Assembly: GCA_051006995.1 (NCBI GenBank)
Contig: JBPCSQ010000034.1
Location: 62,001 to 126,000, forward strand
Length of the DNA: 64,000 nt
From: JAIQGF01 sp051006995
GTDB taxonomy: Bacteria > Acidobacteriota > Terriglobia > Terriglobales > Acidobacteriaceae
Direction: 5' to 3'
Shown here: in pieces, positions 49,467-56,703 of the stretch
How positions within the stretch are numbered: position 1 is the stretch's first letter
Layout: every line of letters starts with the position of its first letter
Program-made: the position numbers and the translations under genes
Notes under the pieces: generated by a model
Database searches by the model: none
Told to the model about the DNA's origin: nothing
Seen by the model: the letters and a program-made list of their open reading frames with translations, nothing else

Positions 49467-50045
49467 ATGGTAAGCAAAAAGCTTTTGGGGATAGCCGCCT
49501 GCGCATTGGGGCTATTCCTGGTGGTCGCCGCCGTGGCGCAAATGGCGCCGGATAAATCAAAGCGTCCCAGCCCGCCGGGAACGGCGCGATTTACCTTCGC
49601 CGACGGAAAGAAAATCACCATTGATTACAGCCGCCCGAAAATCAACGATCCCAAGAGCGGCCAGCCGCGCAAAATTTTCGGCGGTGTTGTGCCTTTTGGC
49701 GAGCCCTGGCGTACCGGCGCGAACGAAGCTACGTCGTTCGTCTCCGACACCGATCTCACTATCGCGGGAACGAAAGTCCCCGCCGGCAAATATACCTTGT
49801 ACACGGTGCCGGCCGAGAATGGCCCGTGGAAGTTAGTCATCAGCAAGAAGACGGGACAGTGGGGGATTCCATATCCCGGCCCCGAATATGACTTAGTGCG
49901 ACTGAACATGAACACGGAAAAACTTAAGGCCCCGGTGCAGCAGTTCACCATTTCCTTTGACAAGCGTGGGCCGAATGCCGGCGTGATGAAACTAGAGTGG
50001 GAGAACACCGGCGCTTCGGTGGACTTCAGCGAAGCGAATAAGTAG
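49467..50045 (+). CDS. DUF2911 family exported protein
   Basis: The 192-residue protein starts at an ATG with GAGGAGG upstream and has a signal peptide (MVSKKLLGIAACALGLFLVVAAVAQ). The DUF2911 domain is marked by ITIDYSRPKINDPKSG, VVPFGEPWRTGANEATSF, IAGTKVPAGKYTLYTVPAE and WKLVISKKTGQWGIPY. The domain is common in Bacteroidota and Acidobacteriota; its function is unknown. An inverted repeat follows at 50086. Confidence 0.9.
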   Translation: MVSKKLLGIAACALGLFLVVAAVAQMAPDKSKRPSPPGTARFTFADGKKITIDYSRPKINDPKSGQPRKIFGGVVPFGEPWRTGANEATSFVSDTDLTIAGTKVPAGKYTLYTVPAENGPWKLVISKKTGQWGIPYPGPEYDLVRLNMNTEKLKAPVQQFTISFDKRGPNAGVMKLEWENTGASVDFSEANK

Positions 50046-50085
50046 CCTTAGCTTCTGCACGCGTCGGGAAACATTCATTGGCGGA

Positions 50086-50112
50086 CTAGCACTCGCACCT
50101 GGCGAGTGCTTC
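50086..50112. promoter_or_regulatory. CIRCE-like inverted repeat
   Basis: CTAGCACTC-N9-GAGTGCTTC fits the HrcA operator TTAGCACTC-N9-GAGTGCTAA at 15 of 18 positions, with the exact 9-base spacer. It lies between DUF2911 and the FmdB-type gene. As an alternative, its extended 9-base stem (AGCACTCGC/GCGAGTGCT) followed by TCCCGTTTTA could be a weak terminator for DUF2911. A possible promoter (TTGCGC-N17-TAGAAT, about 50154-50182) follows. Confidence 0.45.
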
Positions 50113-50207
50113 CCGTTTTAGGGCGTTCCTGTCGCACGCTGGCGCGTCATTGCGATTGCGCCCCTGCAGGGCGCTTACTAGAATCTCAACCAGCGCGGAG
50201 GTGCCCA

Positions 50208-50372
50208 ATGCCTCGCTACGAATTCTTCTGCGAAGATTGCCAAAAAGAATTTGAGCTCATACTCACCCTTGCGGAATACGAGAAGGGCGAGGTGAAGTGC
50301 CCAAAGTGCGGCAAGAAACACGTTCACCAGGAAGCCGCGGCGTTTTTCGCGGTGACATCCAGGAAATCTTAA
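50208..50372 (+). CDS. FmdB-type small zinc-ribbon protein
   Basis: The 54-residue protein starts at an ATG after GCGGAGGTGCCCA. MPRYEFFCEDCQKEFELIL and VKCPKCGKKHVHQE give two CxxC knuckles, the zinc ribbon of the FmdB family (putative regulatory proteins). Members are short and of unsettled function. Preceded at about 100 bases by a CIRCE-like palindrome. An AAAGAGCACAAAGGA-type intergenic repeat follows the stop (50373-50400). Confidence 0.88.
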   Translation: MPRYEFFCEDCQKEFELILTLAEYEKGEVKCPKCGKKHVHQEAAAFFAVTSRKS

Positions 50373-50460
50373 CCACAAAGAGCACAAAGGAATACGAAGG
50401 GCAAGAAAAAGCCGGACGTGTGACCGTCCGGCCTCTGTGTTCTCACTGTGAAGGCCCCGG

Positions 50461-51975
50461 TTAGTCGCCGTTCTTCCCCACCCCCTGCGCCTGCGGTTTC
50501 CAGCGCAGGATAGGTTGGCGTGCGGCCCGCACCTCGTCCAGCCGCGAGATGCGCGCCGTGTGGGGCGCGTTCAGCACCGTCTCCGGTGTATGCTCGCACT
50601 CGTCGGCAATCGCTTTCATGGCATCCACGAACAGATCCAGTTCCTCGAGCGACTCGCTTTCCGTCGGCTCGATCATCAGCGCACCGTGCACGATCAGCGG
50701 AAACGAAACCGTGTAGGGGTGGAATCCGTAGTCGATCAGCCGCTTGGCGATGTCCCCGGTCTTGATGCCCTTGGCCGTCTGCTTGTGGTCGCTGAACACC
50801 ACCTCGTGCATGGACGGCGTGGAGTACGGCAGGTCAAACACGCCCTCCAGCTTCTTCCGCAGGTAATTGGCGTTGAGGACGGCGTCTTCCGTGGTCTGAA
50901 GCAGGCCGTCGCGTCCGTTGGCCATGATGTAGGCCAGCGCGCGCACGTGCATGCCAAAGTTGCCGTAGAAGGCTCGCACCCGCCCGATGGATTGCGGCCG
51001 GTCGTAATCGAAACCCAGCGATCCATCCGACTTCGTCACGACGACCGGAATCGGCAGGAACGGCTCCAGAATCTTCTTGCACGCTACCGGTCCTGAACCC
51101 GGACCGCCGCCACCGTGCGGCGTCGAGAACGTCTTGTGCAGGTTCAGGTGCATGACGTCCACTCCGAAATCACCCGGCCTCGCCTTGCCCACCAGCGCGT
51201 TCATGTTGGCGCCATCCATGTAGACCAGGCCGCCCTTGCGGTGCACGATCTCGGCAACCTTGTGGATCTCCTGCTCGAACACGCCCAGCGTATTCGGGTT
51301 GGTCACCATGAGCGCTGCCACGTCCTCATTCATCTGCGCTTCCAGGGACGGAATGTCCACCATGCCCCTGGCATTCGATTTCAGGTTCTCCACCGAGTAG
51401 CCCGCAATCGCCGCGGTGGCAGGATTGGTGCCGTGCGCCGAGTCTGGAATCAGGATTTTCTTGCGTGCGTTCCCTTTCGATTCCAGATAGGCGCGCGCCA
51501 GCAGAATTCCCGTTAACTCCCCGTGCGCTCCCGCCGCCGGCTGCAGCGTAATCGCCTCCATGCCACAAATTTCCATCAGCGCCTTGCGCAGCACTTGCAG
51601 GATCAGCAGCGCGCCTTGCGACACTTTCTCCGGCTGGTAAGGATGCGCGTTCGCGATTCCATCCAGCCGCGCCGCGATCTCGTTCACCCGCGGGTTGTAC
51701 TTCATGGTGCACGAGCCCAGCGGATACAAGCCCGTATCCACGCCGTAGTTCCAAGTGGACATGCGCGTGAAGTGGCGAATGATCTCGATCTCGCTCACCT
51801 CCGGCATGTTTCCCAGATCCTTGCGCTCGGCATTGCCCAGCAGCTTGGAGACATTGACGTCGGGAACGTCGAGCTCCGGAAGCTTGTACCCCTTCTTGCC
51901 GGGCGACGATTTCTCGAAGATCAGCCCTTCGTTCTGCGTGACGTGGGTGCGCGCCTTCTTGATTTTGCTGTTCAT
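50461..51975 (-). CDS. gcvPB: Glycine dehydrogenase (decarboxylating) subunit 2
   Basis: The 504-residue pyridoxal-phosphate subunit of the glycine cleavage P-protein starts at the ATG at 51975, overlapping the gcvPA stop (ATGA) with GGAGG eight bases upstream. The PLP lysine is in MHLNLHKTFSTPHGGGGPGS. MKYNPRVNE, ITLQPAAGAHGELTGI, PDSAHGTNPATAA and MDGANMNALVGKARPGDFG are family landmarks. With GcvPA it forms the heterotetrameric P-protein that decarboxylates glycine onto lipoyl-GcvH. Last gene of gcvT-H-PA-PB. Confidence 0.96.
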   Translation of the reverse strand: MNSKIKKARTHVTQNEGLIFEKSSPGKKGYKLPELDVPDVNVSKLLGNAERKDLGNMPEVSEIEIIRHFTRMSTWNYGVDTGLYPLGSCTMKYNPRVNEIAARLDGIANAHPYQPEKVSQGALLILQVLRKALMEICGMEAITLQPAAGAHGELTGILLARAYLESKGNARKKILIPDSAHGTNPATAAIAGYSVENLKSNARGMVDIPSLEAQMNEDVAALMVTNPNTLGVFEQEIHKVAEIVHRKGGLVYMDGANMNALVGKARPGDFGVDVMHLNLHKTFSTPHGGGGPGSGPVACKKILEPFLPIPVVVTKSDGSLGFDYDRPQSIGRVRAFYGNFGMHVRALAYIMANGRDGLLQTTEDAVLNANYLRKKLEGVFDLPYSTPSMHEVVFSDHKQTAKGIKTGDIAKRLIDYGFHPYTVSFPLIVHGALMIEPTESESLEELDLFVDAMKAIADECEHTPETVLNAPHTARISRLDEVRAARQPILRWKPQAQGVGKNGD

Positions 51976-53321
51976 CGCGCCACCTCCGCCGGTAGCTCGG
52001 CCACCGCTTTGGCGGCAGCCTCGATGGCTGTTCGTCGCGTCAGCTCGGTGCAGCACCACAGCGATGCGTTCCCCAGTTCGGGATAGAACTTCTTCAAGGG
52101 GAAGCCGCCAATGATTCTTTGCCCGAGCAGGCGATCGTTCAGCAGCTTCGGATCTTCGCTGGTCTGCACCACAAACTCGTTGAACCGCGGGGCGCCGGAA
52201 AACAACACCTTGGCGCCTCTGCCGAATTCCTCGGCCGCATAAGCCGCCTTCGCCAAGTTCTGTTGCGCGAGTTCCTTCAGGCCCTCGCGTCCGTACACGG
52301 TCATGAACACGGTCGCCATGAGCGCGATCAGCGCCTGGTTGGTGCAGATATTCGAGGTCGCCTTCTCGCGCCGGATGTGCTGCTCGCGCGTCGAGAGCGT
52401 CAGCACGAACCCGCGGCGCCCTTGCTTGTCCACCGTCTGCCCGACCAGGCGTCCCGGCATCTGCCGTACGAATTTTTCTTTCGTGGCGATCACGCCGGCA
52501 TACGGCCCGCCGAAGCTGAGCGGCACGCCGAAGGACTGCGCCTCCATCGCCGCGATGTCGGCCTCCTGGGGCGGCTTCACGATGCCCAGCGAAACGGCCT
52601 CGGCAATCGCCACCACCAGCAGCGCGCCCTTGCGATGCGCGATTTCGGCGATCGCCGCCACGTCCTCGATGGTGCCGAAGAAGTTCGGCGACTGGATCAT
52701 CACGCAGGCGGTGTCCTCGGTGACCGCCTTCTCCACCGCCGCGGCGTTGACTCGCCCGCTGTCCAGGAATGCCACCTCGGCGATCCGCATTCCCTGGTTC
52801 TTGGCGTAGGTCGCCAGCACCTCGCGATATTCCGGATGCACGCTGCGCGCCACCACTGCGCTGTGGCGCCCGGTCACGCGCGAGGCCATCATCACCGCCT
52901 CGGTCGCGGCCGTCGAGCCGTCATACATGGAGGCATTGGCCACCTCCATACCCGTCAGCTCGCAGATCATCGTCTGGAATTCGAAGATCGCCTGCAGCGT
53001 TCCCTGGGAAATTTCCGGCTGGTAGGGAGTGTAGGCGGTGAAGAATTCGCCACGCGAGATCAGCGTGTCAATGACTACGGGCCGGTAATGGTGATAGGCC
53101 CCGGCGCCCAGGAAATTGGCGTATCCGGAAGCGGCCGTTTCGGAGGCACGCTGCCGGTACCAGTCCATGATGTCGGCTTCCGCCATCGAGGGCGCAAGAT
53201 CCAGCTCACGCTTCAGCCGGTATTCCGCCGGAATGGGGGCAAATAATTCGTCCACGGAGCGGACGCCGATCGCTCTCAGCATCTGCTCCCGGTCTGCGGG
53301 AGATTTCGGAAGATAACGCAT
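51972..53321 (-). CDS. gcvPA: Glycine dehydrogenase (decarboxylating) subunit 1
   Basis: The 449-residue subunit has MRYLPKSPADREQMLRAIGV at the N-terminus and NFLGAGAYHHYRPVVIDTL, YTPYQPEISQGTLQAIFEFQ and ELTGMEVANASMYDGSTAAT as signatures of GcvPA. It lacks the PLP lysine, which lies in GcvPB. IAEIAHRKGALLVV and GGPYAGVIATKEKFVRQMPG also match. It overlaps gcvPB by four bases. A 141-base AT-rich spacer separates it from gcvH. Confidence 0.96.
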   Translation of the reverse strand: MRYLPKSPADREQMLRAIGVRSVDELFAPIPAEYRLKRELDLAPSMAEADIMDWYRQRASETAASGYANFLGAGAYHHYRPVVIDTLISRGEFFTAYTPYQPEISQGTLQAIFEFQTMICELTGMEVANASMYDGSTAATEAVMMASRVTGRHSAVVARSVHPEYREVLATYAKNQGMRIAEVAFLDSGRVNAAAVEKAVTEDTACVMIQSPNFFGTIEDVAAIAEIAHRKGALLVVAIAEAVSLGIVKPPQEADIAAMEAQSFGVPLSFGGPYAGVIATKEKFVRQMPGRLVGQTVDKQGRRGFVLTLSTREQHIRREKATSNICTNQALIALMATVFMTVYGREGLKELAQQNLAKAAYAAEEFGRGAKVLFSGAPRFNEFVVQTSEDPKLLNDRLLGQRIIGGFPLKKFYPELGNASLWCCTELTRRTAIEAAAKAVAELPAEVAR

Positions 53322-53324
53322 AGG

Positions 53325-53430
53325 ATTTGTAATTGAGTAATTTGTAATTTGTAATTTTGCGCGGCACGCACGCCGATACGGAATGAACCCGTTCGTTCAA
53401 ATTACCAATTACAAATTACCAATTACAAAT
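53325..53430. repeat. AT-rich inverted repeat in gcvH/gcvPA spacer
   Basis: Left arm ATTTGTAATTGAGTAATTTG then TAATTTGTAATTTT (53325-53358); right arm CAAATTACCAATTACAAATT then ACCAATTACAAAT (53398-53430). Tandem TTTGTAATT units in opposite orientation flank about 40 GC-richer bases. Base composition differs sharply from its surroundings. Confidence 0.6.
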
Positions 53431-53462
53431 CCGCGAGGACCCGAATCCAGCCATGGCGGCGG

Positions 53463-53852
53463 CTAGTGACCCGCTTCTTCCGCCACGAACTTCTCGTAAT
53501 CGGCGGCAGAGAGCAGGTTCTTGACCTCGGCCGGATTGCTCAGCTTCACTTTAATCATCCAGGCGCCATGCGCGTCGGCATTGATCTTCTCCGGCGTCGT
53601 GTTCAGCTCCTGGTTGACTTCGGTGACCGTACCCGACGCCGGCGCATAGATGTCGGAAACCGCCTTCACCGACTCCACCGTGCCCAGGCTCTTGCCCGCC
53701 GCCAGCGTCGCCCCGGGTTTCGGCAGCTCGACGAACACAATGTCCCCAAGCGCCTTCTGCGCGTGGTCGGTGATCCCGATCGTGCCCGTGTCGCCTTCAA
53801 CTTTGATCCACTCATGTTCTTTCGTGTACTTGAAATCCGCTGGATAAGCCAT
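53463..53852 (-). CDS. gcvH: Glycine cleavage system H protein
   Basis: The 129-residue lipoyl carrier protein starts at the ATG at 53852 (MAYPADFKYTKEHEW), not the upstream candidate at 53888. LGTVESVKAVSDIYAP holds the lipoylated lysine (K63). NADAHGAWMIKVKLSNPAEV and LLSAADYEKFV complete the fold. It shuttles the aminomethyl group between the P and T proteins. Second gene of the gcv operon, 43 bases after gcvT. Confidence 0.96.
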   Translation of the reverse strand: MAYPADFKYTKEHEWIKVEGDTGTIGITDHAQKALGDIVFVELPKPGATLAAGKSLGTVESVKAVSDIYAPASGTVTEVNQELNTTPEKINADAHGAWMIKVKLSNPAEVKNLLSAADYEKFVAEEAGH

Positions 53853-53894
53853 CGTTCGTGCTCCAGGATTGCAGTAATCGCTCAGCAACTAGGA

Positions 53895-55043
53895 CTAAGA
53901 ACTCTTCTTCGGCCTCTTATAAAACGGAGTCGGCACAACCTTCGCCTTCACTGCCTGTCCGCGAATCTCCACTCCGACCACCGTGTCCAGCTTGGCGTGC
54001 GACGGCGGCACATAGGCAAGCGCGATGTTCTTTTTCAGGAACGGCGCATAGGAACCGCTGGTGATGTTCCCGATCTGCTTGCCCGATTCGTCCATCACCT
54101 TATACCCGTCACGTCCGATACCGCGCTCGATCATCTCCAGCCCGACTAGCGTGCGGCCAACTCCGTCGGCCATCTGCCGCTCCAGCGAGCGCCGACCGAT
54201 GAATTCGCCCTTGTCCATCTTCAGCCAGCGGTCCAACCCAGCTTCCCAAACGGTGATCGAATCGGAAATCTCGTGACCGTACAGCGCCAGCTTGCCTTCC
54301 AGGCGCAGCGTGTTGCGCGCACCCAGGCCGCACGGCAGCACTTTGAACTCCTTGCCGGCTTCCATGACTTCGTTCCACACCCGGGCGCTGGTTGGCTCGT
54401 CGGTGGGCACATAGATCTCGAACCCATCCTCTGCGGTGTAGCCGGTTCGCGCGATGAGCGTATCTTTCAGTCCGCACACCGTGCCGCGGGTGAACCAGTA
54501 GAACTTCACCTTGGACAGGTCGGCGTCGGTGAGCTTCTGCAGAAGATTGGCGCCCTTGGGTCCTTGAATGGCGATCTGCGTGAAGTCGTCGCTGAGGTGC
54601 TCGACCGTGCAGTCGAACGAGCGCGTGTTCTCGCGCACCCATGCGATGTCCTTCTCGCGCGTGCCGGCGTTAATGACGAAGAAGAAATCGCTCTCGCCGA
54701 AACGGTGAATGATGACGTCGTCCACGAACGTGCCCTGCGGATAAAGCATCGCCGAATACTGGCACTGGCCGATCGCCAGCTTCGAGGCATCGTTCATGGA
54801 GATGTGCTGGACCGCCTGCAACGCCTGGCGTCCACGGATGCGGATGTCGCCCATATGGCTGACGTCGAAGATGCCGACGCCGTTGCGCACCGCCTGGTGT
54901 TCGGCGATCAGGCCTGCCGGATACTCCACCGGCATGTCCCAGCCGTTGAAGTCCACCATCTTGGCGCCCAGCTTGCGGTGCACCGGGTTCAGCGCTGTCT
55001 TGCGGATGAGTACTTGAGTTGCGTCAGGCGTGGATGAAGACAC
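53895..55043 (-). CDS. gcvT: Glycine cleavage system T protein (aminomethyltransferase)
   Basis: The 382-residue folate-dependent enzyme starts at a GTG at 55043, with GGGAGAGG seven bases upstream. NGWDMPVEYPAGLIAEHQAV, VGIFDVSHMGDIRIRG, FVDDVIIHRF and TGYTAEDGFEIYVPTDEP are GcvT signatures. It transfers methylene to tetrahydrofolate and releases ammonia. First gene of the operon gcvT-H-PA-PB, which links to serine/C1 metabolism. No glycine riboswitch is seen upstream. Confidence 0.96.
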   Translation of the reverse strand: MSSSTPDATQVLIRKTALNPVHRKLGAKMVDFNGWDMPVEYPAGLIAEHQAVRNGVGIFDVSHMGDIRIRGRQALQAVQHISMNDASKLAIGQCQYSAMLYPQGTFVDDVIIHRFGESDFFFVINAGTREKDIAWVRENTRSFDCTVEHLSDDFTQIAIQGPKGANLLQKLTDADLSKVKFYWFTRGTVCGLKDTLIARTGYTAEDGFEIYVPTDEPTSARVWNEVMEAGKEFKVLPCGLGARNTLRLEGKLALYGHEISDSITVWEAGLDRWLKMDKGEFIGRRSLERQMADGVGRTLVGLEMIERGIGRDGYKVMDESGKQIGNITSGSYAPFLKKNIALAYVPPSHAKLDTVVGVEIRGQAVKAKVVPTPFYKRPKKSS

Positions 55044-55145
55044 TGGAAAACCTCTCCCGACCGCATAGGGCCTGCGCTTGCTGAGTTATGAACGCGTTAC
55101 CTTAACACGCAGCATGGGGCGGGTCAACGCAGCTGGAACGTGCCG

Positions 55146-55184
55146 AACAAAATTGCGGTGCACACCCTTCGGTGTGCACCGCAA
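55146..55184 (-). terminator. Rho-independent terminator of the tetrahaem cytochrome gene
   Basis: On the minus strand, TTGCGGTGCACACC pairs perfectly over 14 bases with GGTGTGCACCGCAA around a 4-base loop, followed by TTTTGTTC. It lies 18 bases after the cytochrome stop and before gcvT, insulating the two. Confidence 0.88.
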
Positions 55185-55201
55185 CCGGAGTTGCTGCCCG
55201 A

Positions 55202-55612
55202 TCAGGCGTTCTCTTTCTTGTGGCACTCGGTGCACTTGGTGGGCGCCTTCTTGCCCTTGGCGTTCTCGGCAACGTGGCAATCAATGCAGATGCCTTTCTT
55301 CGCCATTGCATCGTGGAACGCGCCCTTAAAGTTGGTCTTCATCGGGGCGGCTGCCGTCTTGGTGTGGCAGTCGCTGCAAGCCTGCTGCGCGGCTGTCGCC
55401 GGTTTTTCCGTCTTGGAAGGGTGATGGCAGGTGTCGCACTTGATGGCGCGGTCTTTCGAATGCGCGCTGTGCAGGAACTTCACCCCGCCCATCGGATTCC
55501 CCTTCAGAATGATGGTGTCCTGCGGCGCCTTGGCTTGCGCCAACGCGCTCACGCAAGTCGCGGCCATGACAGCCAGGACCAGAACAATGACAAAGCCTTT
55601 CCTCTTGCCCAC
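55202..55612 (-). CDS. Small tetrahaem cytochrome c (class III/c7-like)
   Basis: The 136-residue periplasmic protein starts at a GTG at 55612, with AAGGAGG five bases upstream; longer frames to 55702 are unlikely. GFVIVLVLAVMAATCVSALAQ is the signal peptide. Four CxxCH haem sites are present: CDTCH, CSDCH, CIDCH and CTECH, with extra histidines (FLHSAHSKD, FHDAM) as sixth ligands. Size and spacing resemble cytochrome c7/c3-type electron carriers of dissimilatory reducers. The maturation genes ccmEABCD lie in the same window. Partner enzymes are not adjacent. Confidence 0.9.
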   Translation of the reverse strand: MGKRKGFVIVLVLAVMAATCVSALAQAKAPQDTIILKGNPMGGVKFLHSAHSKDRAIKCDTCHHPSKTEKPATAAQQACSDCHTKTAAAPMKTNFKGAFHDAMAKKGICIDCHVAENAKGKKAPTKCTECHKKENA

Positions 55613-56043
55613 GTCGCCTCCTTGGAAAATGTAAAAGAGAGAACTGCAGATGGAATTATCACCAAGCGGCGGCGGCATGGCAGTGAGAAACCGCCATGTC
55701 ACGTACAGAGGTGCGCGATATCACAAAGTGGCTGTGACCTTCGGGACCCGCCTCCTGCTCGCGCCATCGCCTTCGCCTTCCCGGCGATGGCCGGCGCGGC
55801 AGGCGCATCGAAGTTGGTGCGCGAAAACACATCCGCAGAGCGCCATTTACCGCACAGTCACCGTTGCAGGTACATCTCCGCGATAGCTCTGGCATGTAAG
55901 TGATTGAAATTGCACGCCGAAGCATCGACCCGCGCCGCTGCGAAATGGCATAGACGTTGCCACTAGCGAAGGGGTAGGAGACCGCTCGAGCGCGCCGCCT
56001 GGATGGAAAGCATCGTCTGCTGGAACCGGCGCAGGAAAACCGA
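55613..56043. other. 431-base divergent region with sigma-54-type promoter
   Basis: Separates the tetrahaem cytochrome (minus) from the TPR gene (plus). A sigma-54-type promoter lies at 55946-55962 facing the TPR gene. Otherwise no coding frame or recognised element is convincing. Confidence 0.5.
55946..55962 (+). promoter_or_regulatory. Sigma-54 (RpoN) -24/-12 promoter
   Basis: TGGCATAGACGTTGCCA fits TGGCAY-N5-TTGCW with GG and GC exactly 10 bases apart. Predicted transcription start near 55972, about 70 bases upstream of the TPR gene ATG. The last position is C, not A/T, a minor deviation. Confidence 0.6.
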
Positions 56044-56703
56044 ATGCTTGCCACACAAACTGAGAAACATTGGGCCAACACGCACGTGTACATGTTGGCG
56101 GCGATCTGCCTGGTGCTAGGGGTCGCGGCCGGATATCTGCTTCATGCACCCTCAACCGGGACCCGCACGCGCCCGGCGCAGTCGCGGGCCGCCGCTTCGA
56201 CGTCCGTACATCCCCAGGTTACTCGGGCTCAATTGCAGCGCATCGCCGACACCAAAGCTCGGCCCCTGCTCGCGAAATTGGAAGCCAGTCCGAACGATGC
56301 GCAACTGCTCGTGGAACTTGGCAATATCTATTTCGACACCGAGCAATTTGTCCTGGCAAAGAACTATTACGAGCGCGCCGTCCATCACGACCACCCGGCG
56401 CCGGAAGTGCTTACGCTTCTGGGTAATACGTATTACTACCTGGGGGACACGAACACGGCAGTTGCGACCTTCAACCGCGCTTTGGCTATCGATCCGAAGT
56501 TCGCCAATGCTCTTTATAACCTGGGAATGGTGAAATGGCAGGCGCAATCCGATCCTCAAGCTGCAATTGAGATCTGGACTAAGCTGCTGCAGAGCAACCC
56601 AAACCACCCCCAGCGCGCGCAGGTGGAAACCATGATTGCCCGCGCCAAGCAGCATTCGAATATCCCTGCGGGAACGAAAACAGACAAACCATCAGCTTGG
56701 TAG
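56044..56703 (+). CDS. Membrane-anchored TPR protein
   Basis: The 219-residue protein has an N-terminal signal anchor at about residues 15-33 (VYMLAAICLVLGVAAGYLL). Two to three tetratricopeptide repeats lie at about 75-190: AQLLVELGNIYFDTEQFVLA, PEVLTLLGNTYYYLGDTNTA and ALYNLGMVKWQAQSDPQAA. The TPR face is probably periplasmic, a scaffold for protein contacts. Its TAG stop overlaps the start of the next gene, so the two are coupled. A sigma-54-type promoter lies upstream. Confidence 0.85.
   Translation: MLATQTEKHWANTHVYMLAAICLVLGVAAGYLLHAPSTGTRTRPAQSRAAASTSVHPQVTRAQLQRIADTKARPLLAKLEASPNDAQLLVELGNIYFDTEQFVLAKNYYERAVHHDHPAPEVLTLLGNTYYYLGDTNTAVATFNRALAIDPKFANALYNLGMVKWQAQSDPQAAIEIWTKLLQSNPNHPQRAQVETMIARAKQHSNIPAGTKTDKPSAW

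Noticed and set aside
55044..55140. Glycine riboswitch upstream of gcvT
   Set aside because: A GGGAGAGG string occurs but serves as ribosome site. The paired aptamer core sequences are missing.
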